A stretch of 9,697 bases of DNA from Pseudomonadota bacterium (GCA_023430705.1 JAEYZJ010000262.1:1-9697), one strand, 5' to 3'. Counted from the stretch's first letter, positions 1 to 6,893 are shown. A program made the numbers and translations. Notes: generated by a model from the sequence alone, not told the origin.

Positions 1-47
1 TGGTACTAAGTCTCAAGGCTTGGGAGAGTAGGTCGCTGCCAGGTCTG
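1..47 (+). rRNA. rrf: 5S ribosomal RNA, 3' end (partial)
   Basis: The first bases match the 3' third of a bacterial 5S rRNA: a TGGTACT block, a GGGAGAGTAGGTCG block at 22-35 (the conserved GAGAGUAGG helix/loop), then CTGCCAGGTC at 36-45, whose last bases would close helix I with a 5' GACCTGG outside the window. The mature 3' end is placed at about 45-49 and is approximate. The 5' two thirds, and presumably 16S and 23S, lie to the left. This is the last gene of an rRNA operon. No tRNA follows it before the terminator, although alphaproteobacterial operons often end with an initiator tRNA gene. Confidence 0.86.
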
Positions 48-79
48 CCAAAAACATGCGCGTCTCATAAACGAAACCG

Positions 80-119
80 AAAAACAAAAACCCCGCCTGC
101 GAAAGCCGGCGGGGTTTTT
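80..119 (+). terminator. intrinsic terminator of the rRNA operon
   Basis: The stem CCCCGCC (91-97) pairs with GGCGGGG (108-114). A single T/C mismatch and a further GC/GC pair (99-100 with 105-106) close a GAAA tetraloop (101-104). A T5 run follows at 115-119. An A-rich run at 80-90 precedes the stem, so the same element could also terminate transcription coming from the right. It lies about 45 bases after the 5S end, as expected for an rRNA operon terminator. Confidence 0.93.
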
Positions 120-202
120 GCGTTCAATGACACAAAATGTCGGGCTGGAATTCGACCGCCGGTTGCGGCAAGACAGGGGATGACTTCGCCAGGGCTAGGG
201 AC

Positions 203-2155
203 GTGACGGCCGCATCCACATTCGAGCAAGCCTATGCGGCGCACCAGACGGGTAGTCTAGATGCGGCCGCCAGCGGCTATGAGGCCGTGATCCGCCTTGA
301 GCCGCAGCACCACGAGGCGCTGCATCTGCTTGGCGTCGTGCGTATGCAGCAGGGCGACCCGGCCGAAGCTTCGAGGCTGATCCGGCGGGCGATCCGGCTT
401 TCACCGTCCGACGCCCGGGCTCACAGCAACCTCGCTTCGGCGCTCATCGCCGCCTCCCGCTTCGACGAGGCTATCGAGGCGGCTCGCCGGGCTACCGACC
501 TTGCACCAGGGTCAGCCGATGCCTGGGGAAACCTTGGCACCGCGCTCAGCCGGCGTTCACGCTACCCCGAGGCGGTCGAGGCCTATCGCACGGCGTTGCA
601 ACTGCAGCCAGAACGAGCGGGCCTCCATAGTGCGGTCGGGCATGCGCTCGGCATGATGGGCCAGTTCGAGGAGGCTCTCATGAGCCACCGTCGCGCCGTG
701 GAGCTGGCGCCGGATCGGCCGGCCTATCGGAATAACATGGCCATGACCTTCGGAAAGGCAGGCCTCAACGCGGAGGCGGAGGCTCTGCTGCGATCGATCG
801 TCGAGGAGGGAAACACCGATCCGGACTATTTCGCCAGTCTCGCCGCCTTGCTGCAAAAGCGGGGCAAGGTGGTCGAGGCTGTGTCGGCGATGGAGAAGGT
901 CAGCGCCGCCTTCGCGCATGCACCCACGGCGCGGCGCCTGATGTTCATGCGTAATTATGTCGACAGCACTACCGTTGAGACGCAGCTGAAGCAGGCGCGA
1001 GACAACGCAGCGTTGACCGCCGCGGGCATCGTGCGGCTCCCACCCGCCGAGCCGGTGAGGGATCCGAACCGTCGCCTTAAGGTCGGCATCGTCTCCGGTG
1101 ATCTTCGCCGCCACGCCGTTGCGTTGTTCCTGCTCGGGGTCGTGCGGGCCCTCGACAAGCGTGAGATCGAGCTGTTCGCCTATTCTGGATCCGACAATGG
1201 CGATCCGGTCAACCAGGCGTTCAAGGTCGAGATCCCGAACTGGCGCGGCATCTCCTCGATGACCGACGAGGAGGTGGCTCGGCTGGTCCGGCGAGATGGC
1301 ATCGACATCCTCATCGACCTTTCAGGTCCTACGTCGGGTGGCCGCGTTGCCACCTTTGCGTACAAGCCGGCCCCCGTGGCCGTGATATGGCTCGGATACT
1401 CCGGGACCAGCGGGCTTGCCGAGATGGACTACATCCTGGGCGATGCGATCGTACTGCCCGAGGGACTGGAGCAGTCCGTCGAGCAGCCCTGGCGCTTGCC
1501 GGATGCCTATCTCTGCTTCAGTCCGACGGACGAACCGCCGCCCCTCGCTCAACTTCCCGCCATAGCCAACGGTTACGTCACCTTTGGTTCGTTCAACAAC
1601 CTCAGCAAGGTCAGTGGGGCCACGGTCGATGCCTGGGCCGCAGTGCTGGAGGCGGTGCCGAATAGCCGACTGCTGATCAAGGAGCACAAGAGTGTGAGGA
1701 GCGCGGGCAGCGTGCTCGAGGAGTTGATGAAGCGCGGGGTGGCGGCCGAACGCATCGGCGCGCTGGAATGGGTCGACGGGTGGGGCGCGCATCTGCCTAT
1801 GTACGGCCGGTTCGACATCGGCCTCGACCCTTTCCCGTACAACGGAACGACAACCACCTGCGAGTCGCTTCTGATGGGTGTTCCAGTCGTCACGCTCAGG
1901 GGGGACCGCTTCATTTCGCGCGTAGGCGCATCGCTGCTGCACACCATCGGGCTCGACGACTGGATCGCCGAGAATGTCGAGGAGTATGTAGCCATCGCCG
2001 TGCGGCGCGCGGGCGAGATCGACCAGTTGGCGGAATTGCGGGCTGGCCTCAGGGCCAGGCTGCTGGCCTCGCCGCTCGGGGACACGAGGCGTTTCGCCCG
2101 CAACTTCGAGCGCGCGCTGCGCGGCATGTGGCAGCTCTATTGCGCCGAGGGGTGA
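203..2155 (+). CDS. TPR-repeat O-GlcNAc transferase/SPINDLY-like glycosyltransferase (GT41 family)
   Basis: Predicted cytoplasmic glycosyltransferase of the OGT/SPY type, which moves a sugar from a nucleotide-sugar donor to Ser/Thr of proteins; the acceptor here is unknown. From the GTG start (650 aa), seven contiguous 34-residue TPR units cover residues 6-243. The bilobed catalytic region follows. It has GIVSGDLRRH with the conserved His at 304 (the equivalent of His498 in human OGT), DILIDLSGPT (about 368-377), YKPAPVAVIWLGYSGTSG, TFGSFNN, LLIK with Lys493, LDPFPYNGTTT (about 541-551) and ESLLMGVPVVTLRG. The C-terminal RRFARNFERALRGMW block is typical of bacterial members. Start choice: an in-frame ATG at 137 would give 672 aa, but it has no Shine-Dalgarno, sits 17 bases after the rRNA terminator and adds an unconserved stretch. 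GTG 203 has AGGG at 191-194 and TPR1 starts directly after it. The usual GHT motif reads GPT here. The gene converges on the ligase gene with 4 bp between them. Confidence 0.9.
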   Translation: MTAASTFEQAYAAHQTGSLDAAASGYEAVIRLEPQHHEALHLLGVVRMQQGDPAEASRLIRRAIRLSPSDARAHSNLASALIAASRFDEAIEAARRATDLAPGSADAWGNLGTALSRRSRYPEAVEAYRTALQLQPERAGLHSAVGHALGMMGQFEEALMSHRRAVELAPDRPAYRNNMAMTFGKAGLNAEAEALLRSIVEEGNTDPDYFASLAALLQKRGKVVEAVSAMEKVSAAFAHAPTARRLMFMRNYVDSTTVETQLKQARDNAALTAAGIVRLPPAEPVRDPNRRLKVGIVSGDLRRHAVALFLLGVVRALDKREIELFAYSGSDNGDPVNQAFKVEIPNWRGISSMTDEEVARLVRRDGIDILIDLSGPTSGGRVATFAYKPAPVAVIWLGYSGTSGLAEMDYILGDAIVLPEGLEQSVEQPWRLPDAYLCFSPTDEPPPLAQLPAIANGYVTFGSFNNLSKVSGATVDAWAAVLEAVPNSRLLIKEHKSVRSAGSVLEELMKRGVAAERIGALEWVDGWGAHLPMYGRFDIGLDPFPYNGTTTTCESLLMGVPVVTLRGDRFISRVGASLLHTIGLDDWIAENVEEYVAIAVRRAGEIDQLAELRAGLRARLLASPLGDTRRFARNFERALRGMWQLYCAEG

Positions 2156-2159
2156 GTGG

Positions 2160-3161
2160 TCAGCCGCGCAACTGTTCCATCCGGCATTGGTCGGGCTGCT
2201 TGTCCGGGCGCCAGCGCAAGAAACGGGTGCCGTGTCTGAAACGGCCAGAGCTGACGTGATCGAAGGCGACTTCGATGACGATAGCGTGCTCCAGCGCCTC
2301 GTATTCGCCAGTTCGCTCAGTGGACCAGCGACTGTGCCCGCCCGGAGCATGGCCGGTGAAGCCGGGGCCGTTCCGCAAACGCTCGAGGCCTTTAGTCAAC
2401 GCTGCCTTCTCTTCGGCGGGTATGTTCGAGGTGAACCCGACGTGGTTAAGCCTGCCGGCGTCGTCATAGAGTCCGAGCAGCAGCGAGCCGATCAGACGAC
2501 TGTCGGTCCCGTAGCGGAAGCCCCCGACGACACAATCGGCCGTCCGGATTCGCTTGATCTTCAGCATGTCGCGTTCCCCCGGCGCATAGGGGGCGCCGAG
2601 GCGCTTGGCGATGACACCGTCGAAATCGCCCCCGGCTCCTGCCAGCCACTCATCCGCCAGCCGGCGGTCGACGGTCGCCGGAGAAAGCTCGAGGCCCACC
2701 CTTTGGTGTTCGGCAAAGAACTGCTCAAGCCGGGCGCGACGTTCGGTGAGCGGCCGACCGGCCATCTCCAGGCCGTGGGGCGCGACCAGGAGGTCGAAGA
2801 GGACCAGGGTTGCCGGCTGTGCCTCGGCCAGCTTCCGGACCCGGCTCGCCGCCGGATGCAACCGCATCTGCAGTGCGTCGAAGCTCAGGTGCCCTTCGAT
2901 CCGGATCGTGAGTTCGCCATCGAGGACCAGTTCGTCCGCAGGGAGGTACTCGAACAGGGCGACCATGTCGGGAAAGTATCTTCCCAACGGCTTGCCGGAC
3001 TTGGCGAAGAGCGACACCGCGCCCTTGCGCTTGTCGGCGATGCAGCGGAAGCCGTCCCACTTCGGCTCGAACTGCCAGCCGTCACCGTCCGGCAACCGTT
3101 CCGCGGACTTCGCCTCCATAGCGGCTATTGGCATCCGGCTGGGTCGGACGGCTTCGGGCAT
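2160..3161 (-). CDS. ligC: ATP-dependent DNA ligase, LigC type
   Basis: Seals nicks in double-stranded DNA using ATP; LigC/LigD-family ligases serve end joining and base-excision-type repair in bacteria. The product is 333 aa. All nucleotidyltransferase motifs are visible: motif I EPKWDGFR (32-39) with the adenylated Lys34, motif III LVLDGEL (78-84), IIIa LVLFDLL (119-125), IV DGVIAKRL (181-188), V LKIKR (200-204). An OB-fold domain follows, with motif VI RFRHGTRFLRWRPDK (307-321). There is no attached polymerase or phosphoesterase domain, so it resembles LigC rather than LigD. The start at 3161 is firm: GAGGAGG lies 5 bases upstream. The frame stays open to 3266, but that extension is low-complexity and precedes this ribosome binding site. 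No Ku gene is in the window, so its pathway cannot be assigned from context. It is divergent from the hydrolase gene and converges on the glycosyltransferase gene. Confidence 0.92.
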   Translation of the reverse strand: MPEAVRPSRMPIAAMEAKSAERLPDGDGWQFEPKWDGFRCIADKRKGAVSLFAKSGKPLGRYFPDMVALFEYLPADELVLDGELTIRIEGHLSFDALQMRLHPAASRVRKLAEAQPATLVLFDLLVAPHGLEMAGRPLTERRARLEQFFAEHQRVGLELSPATVDRRLADEWLAGAGGDFDGVIAKRLGAPYAPGERDMLKIKRIRTADCVVGGFRYGTDSRLIGSLLLGLYDDAGRLNHVGFTSNIPAEEKAALTKGLERLRNGPGFTGHAPGGHSRWSTERTGEYEALEHAIVIEVAFDHVSSGRFRHGTRFLRWRPDKQPDQCRMEQLRG

Positions 3162-3166
3162 GACTA

Positions 3167-3173
3167 CCTCCTC
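3167..3173 (-). promoter_or_regulatory. Shine-Dalgarno that fixes the ligase start
   Basis: On the minus strand GAGGAGG is followed by five bases (TAGTC) and then ATG at 3161. This is close to a perfect anti-16S match at good spacing, and it rules out the longer reading of the ligase frame to 3266. Confidence 0.85.
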
Positions 3174-3337
3174 GGCCACAATGCACGAGCGCCAGAATCG
3201 TGGCGAGGATCGGTGTCCCGAAGCACTAGACGCGGACTGTTGTTCACCTGTTCGCGATCGACGCAAATGGTCACAAAATCTTCAGTTTCCTCGGCAATCA
3301 GTGCGGGCAACGTGTTCCGACCTGCGGCGCTCCCCCA

Positions 3338-4342
3338 ATGACAAAGCCCTTGCACTCCGCCATGCGGTTGCTCGTCTGTTTGTTGATCCTTTTCGGCATG
3401 TCGCTGCCTGCGCTGGCGCAGGTGACGATCTTTTCCCCCTTCAACATCGCCGAGGCGATGGACCCGGACGTCAGGAAGACCGCCGACATCCCCTATGCAG
3501 ACGGGCAGCGCAAGAAGCTCGACATCTACCAGCCCAAGGACGCCATCGGACCGGCGCCGGTCGTGATGTTCATCTATGGAGGCGCGTGGCGGGCAGGTGA
3601 CAAGTTCGAGTATGAGTTCGCCGGTCGGGCTCTCGCTGCGGCCGGTTTCGTGACGGTGATTGCCGACTACAGGCTCTGGCCGGAGGTCAGGTATCCGGAT
3701 TTTCTCGAGGATTGCGCGCAGGCCATGCGCTGGATCCAGGACAACGTCGCCGGCTATGGCGGCGATCCAAGCCGCTTCTTCATCGTCGGGCACTCGGCCG
3801 GAGCGTATAATGCAGTGACGCTGGGGCTCGATTCCTCGTTCCGGCGTGACTACGGGGTGACGATGCCGATCCGCGCCATTGCCGGCATCTCGGGGCCCTA
3901 CAACTTCTACCCGTTCGAGTATGACCAGGTGCGCGAAACGTTCGGTCCGGCACCGAACCCCGAAGGCACGCAGCCGATCAATCTCGTGACTTCGGATGCG
4001 CCGCCGATTCTGCTCGCCAGCGGCACCAGCGATCCGATCGTGAGGGTGCAGAACTCGCAGGACCTGGCGAAGAGACTGCGGGAGAACGGAGCATGGGTCA
4101 CCGAGAAATACTATGAAGGCTTCGGCCATCTCGAACCGGTGATATCGCTCGGCGCCATGATGCGTTTCCGTATGCCGGTGCTGCATGACATCGTCGAGTT
4201 CTTCCAGACCTTCGGTGCCTTCCCCTCTGGCACGCCGCGCCCGGTCTTCACGCCCGAACCGCCGGAAACCGAGATGACGGCCGTGATCCGGAAGATGGAT
4301 GAAGTCCTCGCACCCATCTCGGGCGGACGGCGCAACGAGTAG
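3338..4342 (+). CDS. exported alpha/beta-hydrolase (BD-FAE/HSL-type esterase)
   Basis: Predicted serine esterase of the alpha/beta-hydrolase fold, 334 aa, probably secreted to the periplasm; the substrate is unknown. A signal peptide is visible: basic start, hydrophobic core LLVCLLILFG, and a likely cut after LPALA at about residue 27. The fold elements run in order: the PVVMFIYGGAW strand and oxyanion loop (75-84), DYRLWPEVRYP (110-120), the nucleophile elbow GHSAG with Ser153, the acid Asp232 in GTSDPIV, and His264 in GFGHL. The spacing suits the carboxylesterase group that includes kynurenine formamidase-like and bacterial BD-FAE proteins. The oxyanion loop has Tyr80 where most relatives have His (HGGAW). 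The start is uncertain: neither ATG 3338 nor the internal ATG 3362 (residue 9, leaving a tighter signal peptide) has a clear ribosome binding site. The C-terminal tail after about residue 295 is Pro-rich and unassigned. Confidence 0.85.
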   Translation: MTKPLHSAMRLLVCLLILFGMSLPALAQVTIFSPFNIAEAMDPDVRKTADIPYADGQRKKLDIYQPKDAIGPAPVVMFIYGGAWRAGDKFEYEFAGRALAAAGFVTVIADYRLWPEVRYPDFLEDCAQAMRWIQDNVAGYGGDPSRFFIVGHSAGAYNAVTLGLDSSFRRDYGVTMPIRAIAGISGPYNFYPFEYDQVRETFGPAPNPEGTQPINLVTSDAPPILLASGTSDPIVRVQNSQDLAKRLRENGAWVTEKYYEGFGHLEPVISLGAMMRFRMPVLHDIVEFFQTFGAFPSGTPRPVFTPEPPETEMTAVIRKMDEVLAPISGGRRNE

Positions 4343-4348
4343 CCGCCC

Positions 4349-4373
4349 CGGCCGGTTGATGGTGTGCCGGCCG
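4349..4373. terminator. possible bidirectional terminator hairpin between convergent genes
   Basis: A perfect 7-bp inverted repeat, CGGCCGG (4349-4355) and CCGGCCG (4367-4373), with an 11-base loop, fills most of the 33-bp gap between the convergent hydrolase and DUF2059 genes. There is no T run on either side, so it may only stall or protect transcripts. The position is suggestive but the function is inferred. Confidence 0.45.
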
Positions 4374-4375
4374 TG

Positions 4376-5233
4376 CTAGACGTTTATGCTCTTCATCGTA
4401 GCGGCCAGGGCTTCGCCGAAGTCGGCCATGCCATCCGCCACGATCCGCCCCACGGCGTAGGCGGCGATGGCATAGAATTTCTGCGCCGCCGGCGTCCTGA
4501 GAAAGGCAATATACCGGTCGAGTTCGTCGTCGCTGAGGCTCCGATAGGCATAGGCCATCATGGCCCGCTGGGTCTGGCCGATCTCGACGAGCAGGCCGGG
4601 CATCATGGCCTCGACCTGCAGATCTATCTCTTCCCATGGCACCGCGATCTGGCCCTGCTGCTGCGATACCGAGAGCCCGACCAGCAGTGCGCGCAGCGAT
4701 TGTCCCACCATCGCGGCGGAGATTTCCGCCGAGACCAGCTCCATGAGCTGGTTGACCTGGCGTGAGCGTATCGCAGGAGCGTCCGAGAGCAGCGACCGGC
4801 CGAGTGCGATAGCCGCCGACTGCGCATCCGGGCCAAGCAGGGCAGCGTCACGTTCCAGCCCGGTCATGCGCCGGCCAAAGCTCGAGCGGAAGAACTCTCC
4901 CAGTGCCTCCTGCTCGTCCGCCGAGAATTTGCCTTCGAGTGAGCGCGCCAGCCGGTCGTGCAAGGTCCCGGCCTCGAATACGTTGTTGGCTGTCGACTCC
5001 CACTGCCGGAGGAAGAACTCGTCGTTCGAGATTTCCTCGGTGCGCGCCGTTGATGCGATGCTCGCAGCGAACTGGCTGAAGACCACGTCCAGCGCGGTAG
5101 CCCGCATCAGTTCGGCTACGGCGGCCTGCTCGCCCGGTTGCAGGTGTTCGGCCATGGCGCGGTTATACACGGCGTCGGTCAGCGCCAGTGGCGCGAGCGT
5201 CAGCGCCAGCACTGCAATCGATCGGACCAGCAT
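4376..5233 (-). CDS. exported DUF2059 family protein
   Basis: Function unknown. The product is 285 aa with an N-terminal signal peptide (MLVRSIAVLALTLAPLALTDA), so it is probably periplasmic. The rest is predicted to be almost wholly helical. The C-terminal part carries the DUF2059 pattern YRSLSDDELDRYIAFLRTPA (230-249), followed by AQKFY: short helix, D/E-rich turn, then an aromatic, Pro-Ala-containing helix. A second, weaker copy is visible at about 98-126 (FSADEQEALGEFFRSSFGRR). Start choice: the frame is open much further upstream (to 5644), but ATG 5233 is preceded by GGAGGGAGG about 6 bases away and begins the signal peptide. The extension is the shadow of the aldo/keto reductase gene. 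It is divergent from that gene and converges on the hydrolase gene. Confidence 0.83.
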   Translation of the reverse strand: MLVRSIAVLALTLAPLALTDAVYNRAMAEHLQPGEQAAVAELMRATALDVVFSQFAASIASTARTEEISNDEFFLRQWESTANNVFEAGTLHDRLARSLEGKFSADEQEALGEFFRSSFGRRMTGLERDAALLGPDAQSAAIALGRSLLSDAPAIRSRQVNQLMELVSAEISAAMVGQSLRALLVGLSVSQQQGQIAVPWEEIDLQVEAMMPGLLVEIGQTQRAMMAYAYRSLSDDELDRYIAFLRTPAAQKFYAIAAYAVGRIVADGMADFGEALAATMKSINV

Positions 5234-5267
5234 CTGCTGCCTCCCTCCCGAGCCACCTTTACCGTAC

Positions 5268-5352
5268 CCCAGAGTTGAGGCCGCCGCCATATCACAGTTC
5301 ATGCCGGGGTCAGGGACTTGTCTTGGGCATACGCGGGACGGCAAACTCTGGG
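5268..5352. repeat. 9-bp inverted repeat in the divergent DUF2059/aldo-keto reductase promoter region
   Basis: CCCAGAGTT (5268-5276) and its exact reverse complement AACTCTGGG (5344-5352) are separated by 67 bases. They lie between two divergent starts (5233 and 5375), 35 bases from one and 23 from the other. I could not identify convincing promoter hexamers in this 141-bp region, so a role for the arms is inference. Confidence 0.5.
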
Positions 5353-5374
5353 CCACTACTAGGGAGTGGCGGAT

Positions 5375-6355
5375 ATGAAGTATACGCGCCTGGGCCGCAC
5401 CGGCCTCGAGATCAGTCGCATTTGCTTTGGGTGCATGTCCTTCGGCGACCCCGAAAAGGGTGCGCACGAGTGGACCCTCGACGAGGAGAAGAGCCGCCCC
5501 ATCCTGAGGGCCGCCTGGGAAGCCGGCATCAACTTCTACGACACCGCGAACGTCTATTCGCTGGGCACCAGCGAGGAAATCGTCGGCAAGGTGCTGAAGG
5601 AACTCGGTCCCCGCGACGAGCAGGTGATCGCAACCAAGGTGCACGGCGAGATGCGCAAGGGGCCGAACGGGCGCGGCCTCGGCCGCAAGGCGATCCTGAG
5701 CGAGATCGATAATTCACTGCGTCGGCTGGGCACGGACTATGTCGACCTGTACCAGATCCACCGCTTCGATCCGCTCACGCCGATCGAGGAGACCCTGGAA
5801 ACGCTCAACGATGTCGTCCGCGCCGGCAAGGCCCGCTACATCGGCGCGTCCTCCATGGCGTCCTGGCAGTTCCTCAAGATGCTGATGACTTCCGAACGGC
5901 ACGGCTGGGCGAAGTTCGTCTCGATGCAGAACCAGCTGAACCTGATCGAGAGGGAAGAGGAGCGTGAGATGCTGCCCCTCTGCATCGACCAGGGAATCGG
6001 GGTGATCCCGTGGTCGCCACTAGCGCGCGGGCGACTGGCGCGCCCGTGGGGTGAGACCACGGCACGAATGGAAACCGACGAATACGGCAAGACGCTCTAT
6101 CTAAAGAGTGAAGCGGCGAACCGCGAGATCAATGGCATCGTGGGCGAAATAGCGGCGGCGCGCGGAGCGCAGATGGCGCAGGTGGCTCTGGCCTGGGTGC
6201 TGCAGAAGCAACCTGTTGCGGCACCGATCGTCGGCGTCACCCGGCTTTCCCAGCTGGAGGAAGCGCTTGGTGCACTCGAACTCGAGCTGAGCGCGGACGA
6301 GGTCACCCGCCTGGAGGCACCCTATCAATCGACAGGGGAGCGGAGCTTCCGCTAG
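5375..6355 (+). CDS. yajO: aldo/keto reductase, YajO-like
   Basis: NADPH-dependent oxidoreductase of the AKR fold, cytoplasmic, 326 aa. The catalytic tetrad is complete: Asp56 and Tyr61 in NFYDTANVY, Lys88 in IATKV, and His129 in LYQIHR. From memory it resembles E. coli YajO along its whole length. Shared blocks are LGRTGLEISRICFGCMSFG, SSEEIVG-like TSEEIVG, IEETLETLNDVVRAGKARYI, EREEEREMLPLC and WSPLARGRL-RPWGETTAR. E. coli YajO has been linked to formation of 1-deoxyxylulose 5-phosphate, but family members act on many carbonyl compounds, so the substrate here is open. Start choice: GTG 5366 is in frame three codons earlier, but the Shine-Dalgarno AGGGAG (5361-5366) is correctly spaced only for ATG 5375. 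It is divergent from the DUF2059 gene and converges on the VOC gene with a 33-bp gap. Confidence 0.9.
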   Translation: MKYTRLGRTGLEISRICFGCMSFGDPEKGAHEWTLDEEKSRPILRAAWEAGINFYDTANVYSLGTSEEIVGKVLKELGPRDEQVIATKVHGEMRKGPNGRGLGRKAILSEIDNSLRRLGTDYVDLYQIHRFDPLTPIEETLETLNDVVRAGKARYIGASSMASWQFLKMLMTSERHGWAKFVSMQNQLNLIEREEEREMLPLCIDQGIGVIPWSPLARGRLARPWGETTARMETDEYGKTLYLKSEAANREINGIVGEIAAARGAQMAQVALAWVLQKQPVAAPIVGVTRLSQLEEALGALELELSADEVTRLEAPYQSTGERSFR

Positions 6356-6388
6356 CCCCGTGGTACGACGGTCGCGCCGCCGAGGACG

Positions 6389-6799
6389 TCAGGCGGGTTC
6401 GCGGATGACCGATGCGGCCGAGCGCTTCTCCTTGCCGTGGAACACTGCCTCGATGTTGTTGCCGTCCGGGTCCAGTACGAAGGCAGCATAGTAGCCGGGA
6501 TGGTAGCTGCGCTCGCCGGGGCCCCCATTGTCGGCACCGCCGGCCGTCATTGCCGCCTTATGGAAGCGCTGCACCATGGCTTCGTCGCGCGCCTGGAAGG
6601 CCAGGTGAACGTGGGAGACTTGCTGCCCCGGTCCGGGCCGCGTGACGAAGAGTTCGTCGGCTTGGAAGTAGTCCTCCGTGCTCGCGCCAGGTGGCAGTTC
6701 GAGCGCGTCCAGAACCGCCGCATAGAAGGCGGTGGAACGTGCGAGGTCGGCGACGTTGATATGCACATGGTCGATCAGGCGTCCGACGTGCAGCTGCAT
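6389..6799 (-). CDS. VOC superfamily protein (glyoxalase/dioxygenase fold)
   Basis: Small cytoplasmic metalloprotein of the vicinal oxygen chelate fold, 136 aa, the usual size for a single-chain VOC protein with two beta-alpha-beta-beta-beta modules. Module 1 begins IDHVHINVADLARSTAFY (9-26), and module 2 includes VSHVHLAF (61-68). The end is FVLDPDGNNIEAVFHG (107-122). Candidate metal ligands are His11 (or His13), His65 and Glu117. The family includes glyoxalase I, extradiol dioxygenases and antibiotic-binding proteins. This sequence is nearest to the uncharacterised 'glyoxalase/bleomycin resistance' type, so no reaction is assigned. ATG 6799 has GGGAG about 7 bases upstream. It follows the bfr terminator on the same strand, so it probably has its own promoter or depends on readthrough. 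Confidence 0.86.
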   Translation of the reverse strand: MQLHVGRLIDHVHINVADLARSTAFYAAVLDALELPPGASTEDYFQADELFVTRPGPGQQVSHVHLAFQARDEAMVQRFHKAAMTAGGADNGGPGERSYHPGYYAAFVLDPDGNNIEAVFHGKEKRSAASVIREPA

Positions 6800-6830
6800 T
6801 CGGGTTCTCCCTGCTGGCGAAAGGATCAGG

Positions 6831-6867
6831 GCGAAACGAAAAGGCCGGCTGCTGGTTGCGGCCGGCC
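6831..6867 (-). terminator. intrinsic terminator of the bfd-bfr operon
   Basis: A perfect 7-bp stem, GGCCGGC (6843-6849) and GCCGGCC (6861-6867), has an 11-base loop. Read on the minus strand it is followed by TTTTCGTTT (6834-6842). It lies 27 bases after the bfr stop codon and before the VOC gene start, the right place and polarity for the end of the bfd-bfr transcript. Confidence 0.82.
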
Positions 6868-6893
6868 TCGTACCTGAACTGGCGAGCGACGAC

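Noticed and set aside
3239..3253. GTTC-like direct repeats between the ligase and hydrolase genes, resembling an alphaproteobacterial LexA (SOS) box.
   Set aside because: The two exact GTTC copies (3242, 3250) are 4 bases apart instead of 7. The 7-base spacing requires reading the first as GTTG. It is too weak a match to call.
2187..3341. Long plus-strand frames opposite the ligase gene (384 and 331 codons).
   Set aside because: They lie over a ligase with all catalytic motifs and a strong ribosome binding site, and their translations show no domain.
3164..4186. A long minus-strand open frame opposite the hydrolase gene (340 codons).
   Set aside because: It is antisense to a well-supported hydrolase with a signal peptide and catalytic triad. 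Its translation is rich in His/Arg/Asp with no recognisable domain, as expected for an antisense shadow in GC-rich DNA.
5318..5346. A possible plus-strand promoter for the YajO-type gene (TTGTCT with 17-bp spacing).
   Set aside because: The hexamer at the -10 position is GCAAAC, which does not resemble a -10 element.
5234..5644. N-terminal extension of the DUF2059 frame to 5644.
   Set aside because: It runs antisense through the aldo/keto reductase gene, while the signal peptide and Shine-Dalgarno support the start at 5233.
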